The position numbers and the translations under genes are program-made. 64,000 bases of DNA from contig NZ_JAFEUM010000004.1 of NCBI RefSeq assembly GCF_016900875.1, positions 248,001 to 312,000 on the forward strand, in the 5' to 3' direction. Under the pieces are notes generated by a model. The model worked only from the letters and a program-made list of their open reading frames with translations, ran no database searches and was not told where the DNA came from. Positions 1-8,317 of this stretch are shown here, piece by piece. The number at the start of each line of letters is the position of its first letter. The first letter of the stretch is position 1. Source of the stretch: Vibrio ulleungensis. Its GTDB lineage: Bacteria > Pseudomonadota > Gammaproteobacteria > Enterobacterales > Vibrionaceae.

Positions 1-338
1 CGAGCGTAAAACAGCGCCCCAAAAAAAGCGCCAAAGAACATGACTTCGGAAAAGATAAACCAACTCATACCTTGTCGAAAAGAGATCGAGATCTGTTGCG
101 AATAAAGCCCTCCCATCGACTCTTGAACAACGTTAGTCAACCAGCCCGCTAAGATATACAGCAGCATTAAAAAACCAGCGCCAAGTATCCAACGACCCAA
201 AGCGCCGCCAGTTTGTGTATCTTGCACCGTAACACCTGCACCTACTGCCACCAGAAACAACGCAATAGCCGCTAAAATCGGCCATTGGCTGTGCGTGGGC
301 ACAAAATAAGTTTGGTGTTCCGTTGGATTACTGTTCAT
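1..338 (-). CDS. ctaE: Cytochrome c oxidase subunit III (partial, 3' end outside window)
   Basis: The minus-strand reading frame opens with ATG at 338 and stays open to the window edge, giving about 112 residues. It starts MNSNPTEHQTYFVPTHSQWP, followed by two hydrophobic helices and then a segment reading QGMSWFIFSEVMFFGAFFGA, typical of heme-copper oxidase subunit III. Subunit III is a non-catalytic integral membrane subunit that stabilises the oxidase core and helps proton uptake. It is the last visible gene of the ctaC-ctaD-ctaG-ctaE operon, only 10 bp after the ctaG stop, so it is probably co-transcribed. The C-terminus is not in the window. Confidence 0.9.
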   Translation of the reverse strand, partial: MNSNPTEHQTYFVPTHSQWPILAAIALFLVAVGAGVTVQDTQTGGALGRWILGAGFLMLLYILAGWLTNVVQESMGGLYSQQISISFRQGMSWFIFSEVMFFGAFFGALFYA

Positions 339-348
339 AGTGCTTTCC

Positions 349-1077
349 TTAATCCTTAAGGTTAAGTATGAGCGACAATCTATCGCTAAATTGTAAAAGA
401 GTTTCTGTATCCGATAACACGGCTGTCGCCTTTGTTCCTACTTGATCAAAAGCTCCCCACATCGAGTCACCATCTGTAAGTGACGACGTTTGAGAGATCA
501 CCTCTTGCGATGAATTCACCGCTTCGGTGATATCGAATAAGGTATACGACAGGGTTAAAGTGTGAATGTTGTCGGGTACATCAGGCTCGATATAGAACAA
601 CAGCCCCATGTCTGTCTGCTGTTGAGCCGCCAATGGCTGTTGGTTAAAGCAGAAACACTCAACTTTATTAAAGTAGCTCGCCCCCATTCCAGGCGAAACG
701 GACGGAACAGCCTGCGCGACCATGGCTTGCTCGGTGCGATTTTTAGCGACAAAGTGGGTTTGAATCACCTCTCCTGGGTGCACATCTATCACTTGCTTGT
801 TTGGATAGAAATCCCAATGCATGCCAGAATTTATGTGAGACATCAGTTCTATACGGATCACCCGCGAGGTATCGACTTCAAGCGCATTAGGTATCGTCGC
901 CGCTACTTCTGACGTTTTGCCATTTATGCCCAACTGTTCGCACATAATGTCGTAGAGCGGTACCAAGGCATAGCCAAAGCCAAACATCGCCACCACCCCT
1001 AAAAGCAGTTTCATAGTCAGTTTAGAATGAACTGTACGTTGTGATTGCTCTTTGTGGGGTAACTGATGTTTTGACAT
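349..1077 (-). CDS. ctaG: Cytochrome c oxidase assembly protein CtaG/Cox11
   Basis: This 242-residue protein is the copper chaperone that delivers Cu to the CuB site of oxidase subunit I. It has a single N-terminal membrane anchor at about residues 22-45 (KLLLGVVAMFGFGYALVPLY) followed by a periplasmic domain. The family copper motif is visible as ECFCFNQQ near residue 140, with both cysteines present. The C-terminal tail past about residue 190 looks somewhat longer than in typical Cox11. It lies between ctaD (14 bp upstream) and ctaE (10 bp downstream), the usual place for this gene. The call is secure from motif and context. Confidence 0.93.
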   Translation of the reverse strand: MSKHQLPHKEQSQRTVHSKLTMKLLLGVVAMFGFGYALVPLYDIMCEQLGINGKTSEVAATIPNALEVDTSRVIRIELMSHINSGMHWDFYPNKQVIDVHPGEVIQTHFVAKNRTEQAMVAQAVPSVSPGMGASYFNKVECFCFNQQPLAAQQQTDMGLLFYIEPDVPDNIHTLTLSYTLFDITEAVNSSQEVISQTSSLTDGDSMWGAFDQVGTKATAVLSDTETLLQFSDRLSLILNLKD

Positions 1078-1091
1078 GATCCTATCCTCAA

Positions 1092-2702
1092 CTAATCCAC
1101 TTTAGGCGGTGTTGAAAAAGTATGATGGGGAGCTGGGCTTGGAACTGTCCACTCTAGCCCCTCCGCTCTTTCCCATGGTTTCGCAGCTGCTGGTTCTCCG
1201 CCACGAACACACTTGATCACAATGTACACAAACAGAAGTTGGGACAATCCGAATGCAAAACCTCCAATCGACACAATTTGGTTTACATCCGCAAACTGAA
1301 TTGCATAGTCAGGAATACGTCTTGGCATTCCTGCAAGGCCCAAGAAGTGCATAGGGAAGAACAGTAAATTAACTGAGATGATCGACAGCCAGAAGTGCCA
1401 CAGACTTAACTTATGATCGTACATATGACCTGTCCATTTAGGCAGCCAATAGTACGCCGATGCCATGATTGAGAATACCGCGCCAGACACCAAAACATAA
1501 TGGAAATGCGCAACCACAAAATAGGTATCGTGATATTGGAAATCGGCCGGAACAATGGCCAACATCAACCCAGAGAAACCACCAATGGTGAATAACACAA
1601 TAAACGCAATAGCGAACAACATCGGCGTTTCAAAGGTTAACGCCCCTCGCCACATTGTCGCCACCCAGTTAAAGACTTTGACCCCCGTAGGCACGGCGAT
1701 CAGCATGGTGCAGTACATAAAGAACAGCTCGGCGAACACGGGCATGCCTGTGGTAAACATGTGGTGCGCCCAAACTAAGAACGACAGCAAGGCAATACTA
1801 CAGGTTGCGTACACCATCGAATGGTAGCCGAACAGTTTCTTACCACTGAACGCTGGAATGATTGCCGACACAATACCAAACGATGGCAAAATCATAATGT
1901 ACACTTCGGGGTGACCAAAGAACCAAAAGATGTGCTGAAACATCACTGGGTCACCACCACCTGCGGCGTCAAAAAAGCTGGTACCAAAATACTTATCAGT
2001 GAGTACCATGGTGACCGCTCCAGCCAATACCGGCATGACGGCAATCAATAGAAATGCGGTGATTAACCACGTCCATACGAAAAGTGGCATTTTCATTAAC
2101 TTCATTCCTGGCGCACGCATATTGAATATGGTCACGATGACGTTAATGGCCCCCATAATGGAGCTAATACCCATAATGTGAACAGAAAACACAAACAGCG
2201 CTGTACTATCAGGGCCGTAGGTGGTCGACAGCGGCGCATAGAAGGTCCAGCCAAAATCGGGGCCTCCACCTGGAAGGAAGAGAGATCCGATTAATATTAG
2301 AAAGGCAAAAGGCAGTATCCAAAAACTTAGGTTGTTCATCCTTGGCAGTGCCATGTCTGGCGCGCCGATCATCAAAGGGATCATCCAGTTAGCAAGGCCG
2401 GTAAATGCAGGCATAACGGCGCCAAACACCATCACCAACCCATGCACTGTAGTCATCTGGTTAAAGAACTGTGGCTCGACAAACTGCAAACCTGGCTGGA
2501 AAAGCTCGGCTCGAATGACCATCGCCATTGCGCCACCAGTAAAAAACATCAGGCACGCAAACCACAAATACAGCGTACCAATATCTTTATGGTTTGTAGA
2601 AAACAACCATCGGCCTATCCCTTTGGGCGCTGCGTGATGATCATGGTCATCATGCCCGTCTGCCACACCTGGTTGATTTTGAGGATCCAATATATCGCTC
2701 AT
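1092..2702 (-). CDS. ctaD: Cytochrome c oxidase subunit I
   Basis: This 536-residue polytopic protein is the catalytic heme-copper oxidase subunit: it reduces O2 to water at the heme a3/CuB centre and pumps protons. Its length fits the family. Visible signatures are WFFGHPEVYIMILP, holding the CuB histidine and the Tyr of the His-Tyr crosslink, the following HHMFTTGMP, and VVAHFHYV with heme ligands. A His/Asp-rich N-terminal stretch (DGHDDHDHHAAP) precedes the first helix. The gene sits between ctaC (42 bp gap) and ctaG. Together with the cytochrome c-containing subunit II it indicates a caa3-like terminal oxidase that takes electrons from cytochrome c. Confidence 0.96.
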   Translation of the reverse strand: MSDILDPQNQPGVADGHDDHDHHAAPKGIGRWLFSTNHKDIGTLYLWFACLMFFTGGAMAMVIRAELFQPGLQFVEPQFFNQMTTVHGLVMVFGAVMPAFTGLANWMIPLMIGAPDMALPRMNNLSFWILPFAFLILIGSLFLPGGGPDFGWTFYAPLSTTYGPDSTALFVFSVHIMGISSIMGAINVIVTIFNMRAPGMKLMKMPLFVWTWLITAFLLIAVMPVLAGAVTMVLTDKYFGTSFFDAAGGGDPVMFQHIFWFFGHPEVYIMILPSFGIVSAIIPAFSGKKLFGYHSMVYATCSIALLSFLVWAHHMFTTGMPVFAELFFMYCTMLIAVPTGVKVFNWVATMWRGALTFETPMLFAIAFIVLFTIGGFSGLMLAIVPADFQYHDTYFVVAHFHYVLVSGAVFSIMASAYYWLPKWTGHMYDHKLSLWHFWLSIISVNLLFFPMHFLGLAGMPRRIPDYAIQFADVNQIVSIGGFAFGLSQLLFVYIVIKCVRGGEPAAAKPWERAEGLEWTVPSPAPHHTFSTPPKVD

Positions 2703-2744
2703 AATACGATCTCGCTTCCCTATTCTTAAAATCCTAAGCCGCTG

Positions 2745-3908
2745 CTACTGCGCCGCTCTATCACTGACATCTTTTGCTTGTACTGTGTCGCCAGTGTCAT
2801 TGCCCCACGCATTCCTTTCGTAGGTCACTACAGCTGCAATCTCCTCTGCAGTGATCTGATTTTCGAAGGCTTGCATTGCCGTGCCTTGCGCGCCGTACAC
2901 CACAACATCGATATGTGCGCCAATGTCACCCAACGCAATTGGGCTGTTTTTGAGTGCAGGGAACACCCCTGCCAAACCTTCTCCATTTGCCTGATGACAA
3001 ACGGCGCAACGCTCGAGATACACTTTTTCACCAAGCGTCATCAGTTCGTCCATGGATAGAGTTTTTTCCAATGCAGCAGCTTGTTGTTGTTCTGCTTGCT
3101 TAGCTAACTCTTTTTGTTCGGCAAGCCAGACATCAAATTCTTCAGGCTCGACTGCGTGTACGACTATTGGCATAAAGCCGTGGTTCACCCCACACAACTC
3201 GGTACATTGTCCACGGTAAATACCTGGCTTATCGATTCGAGTCCAAGCTTCGTTAATGAATCCTGGGATGGTGTCTTTTTTAACCGCGAAATCGGGAATC
3301 CACCAAGAGTGAATGACGTCATCTGAGGTCAACAAAAAGCGAACTTTTTGACCAATGGGCAACACTAAAGGCTTGTCTACCTCAAGTAGGTAATGCTCAC
3401 CTTTAGGTTCGTCACCAGAAATCTGTTCATTTTTAGTCGACAGTAAGCTGAAAAACTCGACGTCTTCCCCAAAATAGCTGTAATGCCATTTCCATTGGGA
3501 GCCGGTTATTTTGACTGTGAGGTCTGATTGAGACGTGTCTTCCATCGCAATCAAAGTTTTGGTCGCAGGGATCGCCATACCAATGAGTATCAGTACGGGA
3601 ATAACGGTCCAAATAACTTCCACTTTGGTACTTTCATGAAAGTTCGCGGGAACAGCTCCCCTCGATTTTCGATGCGCAAAAATGGAATAGAACATAACCC
3701 CAAACACCACAACCGCAATGGCGACACAAATGTAGAAAATCAGCATGTGTAGTTCGTACACATCCTGACTAATCTGTGTGACACCTTGTGTAAGGTTATA
3801 TGAAGATTGACTCACTGCATCAGCACGCACTGTATTGCTCACACCCAATAGGGCGAAGCTCAACATAGGCAATGCCGAACACAAGCGAGTATTCAGTAAT
3901 CGCTTCAA
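2745..3908 (-). CDS. ctaC: Cytochrome c oxidase subunit II with fused C-terminal cytochrome c domain
   Basis: The protein has 387 residues. It shows an N-terminal signal-like segment, two transmembrane helices at about 50-75 and 95-115, and a cupredoxin CuA domain with the ligand cluster CTELCGVNHGFM near residue 230. A C-terminal class I cytochrome c domain follows, with heme motif CAVCH near residue 302. The fusion passes electrons from cytochrome c through its own heme to CuA and on to subunit I, as in caa3-type oxidases. It is the first gene of the operon, so the promoter should lie within the 278 bp upstream (3909-4186); I could not define a strong one there. Confidence 0.94.
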   Translation of the reverse strand: MKRLLNTRLCSALPMLSFALLGVSNTVRADAVSQSSYNLTQGVTQISQDVYELHMLIFYICVAIAVVVFGVMFYSIFAHRKSRGAVPANFHESTKVEVIWTVIPVLILIGMAIPATKTLIAMEDTSQSDLTVKITGSQWKWHYSYFGEDVEFFSLLSTKNEQISGDEPKGEHYLLEVDKPLVLPIGQKVRFLLTSDDVIHSWWIPDFAVKKDTIPGFINEAWTRIDKPGIYRGQCTELCGVNHGFMPIVVHAVEPEEFDVWLAEQKELAKQAEQQQAAALEKTLSMDELMTLGEKVYLERCAVCHQANGEGLAGVFPALKNSPIALGDIGAHIDVVVYGAQGTAMQAFENQITAEEIAAVVTYERNAWGNDTGDTVQAKDVSDRAAQ

Positions 3909-4186
3909 AAGATCTCTCCTTTGCCTGCTTATTCTTTACAAAACCGTTACAAGTGTCTACTCACTCGCAAGGTTTAGGAGCCTTCCTAGCTCTAAATAAG
4001 CCCAAATCAAATGGTGTACAGGACCAGATTACCGCTTAGCGCAGTCCCAAAATCATAATGTTATAGTTATGTTAATAAAGGCTAGTTAAGAATTGAGCTT
4101 CTGCAAGAGACAACCGCAAAAAGTTGTCACTGGTCGGATTTTTACATCAACAAAATGAAGAAATTACTACTTTTGTCGTATAAAAA

Positions 4187-5089
4187 TTAAGTGGTTATCT
4201 CTCGATTTACCATCTGTTCGCGTAAAAAGGAGACAAAAGTCAGTAGGCGAGTAGAATGTTCAATTTTAGGTGGATAGATCATCCAGACTTGTCGTTTTTC
4301 GACTTGGTAATCCGTCAAAGCTCTCTGTAATCGGCCCTGATTAACATGCTCCCACAACAAATGTTCGGGGACGCGGATCACACCATCGCCGCCTAATGCG
4401 GCTTTCAATAAAATGCTGTTTTCATTCACGGCGAAACTTCCGTTAGCTTCAATGACTAATTCTTGTCCTTCTTTTTGAAATCGCCACCCTCGCCAATTTG
4501 GGAAGGCCATACAATTAAGCTCTTTTAGTTCGTTTGGGTGCTGCGGTAGAGAATGCTTCAACCAGTAGTCTGGAGAAGCCACGACCCAATGACAGTAAGA
4601 CATAAGATGCCGTGCAACCATATTTTGAGGAGGATTTTCTGTCACTCGGATCGCCAAATCAAAATTTCGCTCATGGAGATCTTCCAAATGGTGGCCAACC
4701 TCAATATCAAAACGTATTTCGGGGTATTGTTGATTAAATAGCGAACAAACGTCATATAAAATCGCATCGGCAAACGCAACTGGAGCCGTCAAACGCAACA
4801 CCCCCGCGACATCCTCATAGCTGTGTTCGAGGTCTCGCTCTAAGTCGAGAAGCCCATGGTGCATCGTTTTTGCTTGTTGTTGTACGCGACTGCCTTCCCG
4901 AGTTAGTCGTACTGAACGAGTGGTTCTTATCAGCAATTGAGTATTAAAGTCTTGCTCTAACTGGCGCACTTGTTGGGATAAATAGCTTCTTGAAATCCCT
5001 AGCTTATCTGCCGCTTTCGAAAAACTAAGATGTTGGGCTACCTCATAGAACAGAAGTAATCGTTCAAGTTTTTTATGGTTCTTATTCAT
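4187..5089 (-). CDS. LysR-family transcriptional regulator
   Basis: A 300-residue protein with an N-terminal winged helix-turn-helix at about residues 8-66 (FSKAADKLGISRSYLSQQVR) and a C-terminal periplasmic-binding-like effector domain starting near residue 90. It is transcribed divergently from the aldo-keto reductase gene at 5256, across 166 bp. LysR regulators commonly act on the divergently transcribed neighbour, so it may control that reductase; this is inference from layout. The inducer cannot be predicted from the sequence. Confidence 0.88.
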   Translation of the reverse strand: MNKNHKKLERLLLFYEVAQHLSFSKAADKLGISRSYLSQQVRQLEQDFNTQLLIRTTRSVRLTREGSRVQQQAKTMHHGLLDLERDLEHSYEDVAGVLRLTAPVAFADAILYDVCSLFNQQYPEIRFDIEVGHHLEDLHERNFDLAIRVTENPPQNMVARHLMSYCHWVVASPDYWLKHSLPQHPNELKELNCMAFPNWRGWRFQKEGQELVIEANGSFAVNENSILLKAALGGDGVIRVPEHLLWEHVNQGRLQRALTDYQVEKRQVWMIYPPKIEHSTRLLTFVSFLREQMVNREITT

Positions 5090-5255
5090 CGACGATCTCG
5101 TCTTAATGTTTTATTCACCATAATACTCAATTTTTATCTATTGTTTGTTATATCACTCAGTGTTTTCACTTTTAGCCGCTTTTTGTTGGTCACCTTTGCC
5201 TTCTATACTTGAGTGAACGTTTCTTTCAAATTATTCAACTCTTACAAGGTGTATT

Positions 5256-6239
5256 ATGGAATATCGTCGTCTAGGCCGCAGCGGACTACAAGTCAGTGAG
5301 TTTGGTTTAGGGTCGTGGGTAACTTTTGGCAAACAGGTCGACCTCTCTGCAGCAAAAGAGATCATGGCTCACGCCTACGATGCTGGGATTAACTTCTTCG
5401 ACAACGCCGAAGGGTATGAAAGTGGCGAGAGTGAGCGCCTTATGGGGCAAGCAATCGAGCAACTTGGTTGGTCTCGCGATAGCTTCGTAGTATCAAGCAA
5501 AGTGTTTTGGGGTGGTGAAAAGCCGACTCAACGTGGCTTGAGCCGTAAACACGTATTTGATGCCTGTCATGCTGCTCTAGCGCGCTTACGTGTCGATTAT
5601 CTTGATTTGTACTATTGTCACCGCCCAGATATTGATACACCAATATATGAAACTGTTCGTGCCATGAACGATTTGATTGTCCAAGGCAAAGTCATGTATT
5701 GGGGTACGTCAGAGTGGAGTGCGCAGCAAATCACCGAAGCATGGGCTGTAGCCAAAGCCGAAAACTTACATCCACCGGTAATGGAACAGCCTCAGTACAA
5801 CATGTTAGTACGCGATAAAGTCGAAGCCGAATACTTACCACTCTATTCATTGACTGGTCTCGGAACAACGATATTCTCTCCACTAGCGAGTGGATTACTC
5901 ACTGGCAAATACCTCAATGGTGTGCCTAAAAACAGTCGTTTAGATTTGCCAGGTTACGAGTGGCTAAGAGATATGCTAGTGGGTGAAAACAACAAGCTGG
6001 ATCAAATTGCTCAACTTAATCAATTAGCCGTTGATCTTGAGATGCCACTGCATCATTTAGCATTAAATTGGTGTTTACGTACGCCAAATGTCAGCAGTGT
6101 CATTTTAGGTGTGTCTAAGCTTGAGCAGTTACAAGACAACTTGCAGGCGCTAGAGCTTAAACCAAGATTCAACGAAGACGTGTGGCAAAAAGTTGATGAT
6201 ATTCTTGGTAACAAACCTGCAGGTCCAGAACGCTTTTAA
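5256..6239 (+). CDS. Aldo/keto reductase, K+-channel beta-subunit-like
   Basis: A 327-residue TIM-barrel NADPH-dependent reductase. The AKR catalytic tetrad is visible as D49, Y54, K82 and H122, in the contexts NFFDNAEGY, VVSSKVFWGG and YYCHRPD. The start YRRLGRSGLQVSEFGLGSW and the stretch GKVMYWGTSEWSAQQI match the AKR branch related to Kv-channel beta subunits. Such enzymes reduce aldehydes and ketones of many kinds, and the physiological substrate cannot be read from the sequence. The ATG follows an AAGGTG ribosome-binding site. It is divergent from the LysR gene at 4187. A short inverted repeat without a T-tract follows the stop at about 6247-6275. Confidence 0.9.
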   Translation: MEYRRLGRSGLQVSEFGLGSWVTFGKQVDLSAAKEIMAHAYDAGINFFDNAEGYESGESERLMGQAIEQLGWSRDSFVVSSKVFWGGEKPTQRGLSRKHVFDACHAALARLRVDYLDLYYCHRPDIDTPIYETVRAMNDLIVQGKVMYWGTSEWSAQQITEAWAVAKAENLHPPVMEQPQYNMLVRDKVEAEYLPLYSLTGLGTTIFSPLASGLLTGKYLNGVPKNSRLDLPGYEWLRDMLVGENNKLDQIAQLNQLAVDLEMPLHHLALNWCLRTPNVSSVILGVSKLEQLQDNLQALELKPRFNEDVWQKVDDILGNKPAGPERF

Positions 6240-6273
6240 CATCAATTCTAGATGCGGTATAACCATGCCGTAT

Positions 6274-7377
6274 CTAACTTACTGTTGCGCACGTTTCTAA
6301 GCGAACATAACGCGCTTTACCTTGATCTTTAGCCAAGTAAAGCGCGTCATCTGCTTGTTTTAGAATTGACTCGGGCGTGCTGTCACTATTGGGAGTTTCC
6401 GAATAAACACCAATTGAGCAACTCAGGAATGCACTATCCAATTCAGGTGCATGTGGCAAACGTTCCATCTTCCAATGCTGTAAGATACTACTAGCCATTC
6501 TTTCACAATCTTGCGGCGTGCAATCGAGCACGACGACAACAAACTCCTCACCGCCGTAACGGCAAAGAATATCGGTATCTCGTTGGAAGGTTCGAGTCAG
6601 TATTTTGGCCTGTTTGACAATCGCGTCATCCCCAGCCAAGTGTCCAAAATGGTCGTTATAGTGCTTAAAGTTATCAATATCGACCATAAATACACTCACC
6701 GACGTTCCCGTTCTCTGACAGTAACTCAATAGCTGTTCAAATCTCTGCAAGTAACTGCGTCGGTTCAATAATTGAGTCAAAGGGTCTTGGGTACTGAGCA
6801 ATGACAGTTGTTGATTCAAAGTTGTTAGTTTTGTTTGCGTAGAATCTAAATGATAAGTGGCAAACAGCCCAACGATCAAAGTGATTGCGACAAAGCTACC
6901 GTTAATGGGGCTGGATGAACCATAGATTGGATAGTGTGCAATTAAAGCGATAAAACCAATCAAAACCACGAAGCAATAGAGTAAAGCTCGTTTAAAACCC
7001 AATCTAAGAACAAATAGGGCAAAGTAACTATAAAGAAACGTGCCTTCATAAGGGAATACGATTGACTCTAGCTTCCACGCATAAATAATAAACGCATAAT
7101 TGGAATAGGTAATAACGATCAAACTGAGCATTATTGCTGTTTGCATTCGTTTCTTAAAGTGAGGAACGTATGTCATCCCAACCACAATCATCGCGGCAGG
7201 TAATTGAAAGACAAACCTCGAGACAAGGTATCCCGCGCTAAGGCTTTCGGTGATCAGTTGAAGATCAAAGTAGACAAATGTCGTAATTGAGAGGATGCCA
7301 AGTAGAATCAAAAGACGCAGTTGTTCCATCGATAGCGGATGCATCGAAATCGGTTCATTGTACGTGCTAATGGCCAT
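6274..7377 (-). CDS. Membrane-bound diguanylate cyclase (GGDEF domain)
   Basis: This 367-residue protein has about six hydrophobic segments over residues 15-175 as an N-terminal membrane sensor, then a C-terminal GGDEF domain over roughly 195-360. The active-site loop reads CRYGGEEF, so the catalytic GGEEF is intact. An RDTD motif five residues upstream matches the inhibitory I-site. It should therefore make cyclic di-GMP from two GTP and be subject to product inhibition. The ligand of the membrane domain is unknown. The gene lies directly downstream, on the same strand, of the CsrB-family RNA terminator, with its own -10 box at 7411-7416. Confidence 0.9.
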   Translation of the reverse strand: MAISTYNEPISMHPLSMEQLRLLILLGILSITTFVYFDLQLITESLSAGYLVSRFVFQLPAAMIVVGMTYVPHFKKRMQTAIMLSLIVITYSNYAFIIYAWKLESIVFPYEGTFLYSYFALFVLRLGFKRALLYCFVVLIGFIALIAHYPIYGSSSPINGSFVAITLIVGLFATYHLDSTQTKLTTLNQQLSLLSTQDPLTQLLNRRSYLQRFEQLLSYCQRTGTSVSVFMVDIDNFKHYNDHFGHLAGDDAIVKQAKILTRTFQRDTDILCRYGGEEFVVVVLDCTPQDCERMASSILQHWKMERLPHAPELDSAFLSCSIGVYSETPNSDSTPESILKQADDALYLAKDQGKARYVRLETCATVS

Positions 7378-7410
7378 AACCCCCCACTAAATAGAATAGA
7401 GTACCGTAAA

Positions 7411-7416
7411 ATTATA
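7411..7416 (-). promoter_or_regulatory. Probable -10 box for the diguanylate cyclase gene
   Basis: On the minus strand the hexamer TATAAT occurs 34 bp before the ATG of the diguanylate cyclase gene and after the sRNA terminator. It is a perfect sigma-70 -10 box. No good -35 box is present at the usual spacing, so this may be an activated promoter. It gives the cyclase a transcription start independent of the upstream sRNA. Confidence 0.5.
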
Positions 7417-7454
7417 CCACAGATTGTAAGAAAAGTTACGTTCAAAAAGGTAAG

Positions 7455-7489
7455 AAAAAACCCCAACGGGACAAGCCCATTGGGGTTTC
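7455..7489 (-). terminator. Rho-independent terminator of the CsrB-family RNA
   Basis: On the minus strand a GC-rich stem AAACCCCAA / TTGGGGTTT, closing a short loop, is followed by a run of T residues. It lies at the end of the GGA-rich region, as in other CsrB RNAs, and separates the sRNA from the diguanylate cyclase gene. Confidence 0.9.
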
Positions 7490-7686
7490 TATCTTTGCTC
7501 GCAGCGCTCCAGCTACTACAGATGCTCCCTGCATCAACTCCTTGATAGACAATCAATCCTGATCTGTCCTGACGCGCCGTCCTAGCGGTATCCTTTTACA
7601 TCCATATCGCTAACCTATCCTAGCTAGCTCATCACCTAAACCTGGTGATTCCGACAATCCGTGTTTGCAACGCCCTGTTACAAAGC

Positions 7687-7906
7687 CACAATCCTTAGTG
7701 GTGTCCTACATCATCCTGATGTTAATCCTGCCTCATCCCGAGGAATCCTGTTGTCCCTATTCGCAACATCCTGCTACGAAATCACAATCCTTAGCGGTGT
7801 CCTACATCATCCTGATGTTAATCCCGCCTCGTCCCGAGGTGTCCTGCTGTCCTTACTCGCAATATCCTGCTGCGAAATCACAATCCTTGGTGGTGTCCTA
7901 CAGTCC
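7687..7906 (-). repeat. 96-bp tandem repeat inside the CsrB-family RNA
   Basis: Two full units (7687-7782 and 7783-7878) and a partial third (7879-7906) begin with CACAATCCTT on the plus strand at exact 96-bp spacing. The two full units differ at roughly a tenth of positions. Each unit adds about six AGGA motifs to the transcript. A degenerate partial unit also precedes 7687. The arrangement indicates segmental duplication within the sRNA gene. Confidence 0.9.
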
Positions 7907-8188
7907 TTTCTTACTCTCCCTGAGCAAGCACGTCCTTGGTGTCCTATCCTATTTAGGTATCCTACCTAGAGGCTGTCCTTAGACTTCGTCCTGAAGTATT
8001 TCCTTGTCCTTGTCGTCTCCCTGTCGACATGGATATAGTCGCGCGATTCTCAGTTTTGAACAATGTACATATCGCACATTTCTATTGAACAATATTTAGG
8101 CTGGCAGATAAAAACAAAACAATTACAAAGAGTTAAATGTTTTCATGAGCTATAATGCATCGTACAAAGCGCATAGTCTTACAGCCTG

Positions 8189-8206
8189 TGTAAGCGATCT
8201 CTCACA
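8189..8206. promoter_or_regulatory. VarA/UvrY (GacA-type) binding box upstream of csrB
   Basis: The sequence TGTAAG-N6-CTCACA matches the GacA/UvrY consensus TGTAAG-N6-CTTACA with one mismatch. It lies about 160-180 bp upstream of the inferred csrB start, the usual distance for the BarA-UvrY or VarS-VarA response regulator site. An overlapping everted CTTACA...TGTAAG pair extends to about 8178. Confidence 0.75.
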
Positions 8207-8317
8207 AAGGTGATGGTCATTTTGAACACCAACAAAATGTCTCCGCTAATCCAAGATCACTTTCTATTCACAGCGCTGATGTCTAGAGTATTACTAGTAT
8301 AATTTTGGGTGATGTAT

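Larger units (their letters stand above)
7455..8028 (-). ncRNA. csrB: CsrB-family regulatory RNA (CsrA-sequestering), unusually long
   Basis: The predicted minus-strand transcript begins GTCGACAGGGAG, the same 5' sequence as E. coli CsrB. Near its 3' end it carries GCAGGGAGC followed by GTAGCTGGAGCGCTGCGA, closely matching the E. coli CsrB 3' region, and then the terminator. In between I count about 29 AGGA motifs, many in short hairpin contexts such as CATCAGGATGATG. These are CsrA-binding sites in this RNA class, which titrates CsrA and so relieves repression of its target mRNAs. A TATAT-like -10 lies just upstream of position 8028 on the minus strand, and a VarA/UvrY-type box lies at 8189-8206. 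At about 574 nt it is longer than the roughly 370-420 nt known for enterobacterial and Vibrio CsrB-type RNAs, partly because of a 96-bp internal duplication. The 5' end is inferred by similarity. Confidence 0.93.

Noticed and set aside
6240..6275. Inverted repeat AGATGCGG...CCGTATCT after the aldo-keto reductase gene as a terminator
   Set aside because: There is no T-tract and the stem is short with a G-T pair, so I did not list it as a terminator.
7687..7906. Possible CRISPR-like spaced repeats
   Set aside because: The spacing is a tandem duplication with no unique spacers, and the region fits a CsrB RNA.
7661..7982. Two overlapping plus-strand open frames of about 100 residues with a repeated LHHPDVNPASSRG peptide
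   Set aside because: They are antisense translations of the CsrB-family RNA; the peptide repeat only reflects the 96-bp DNA repeat and there is no ribosome-binding site or protein-like composition.
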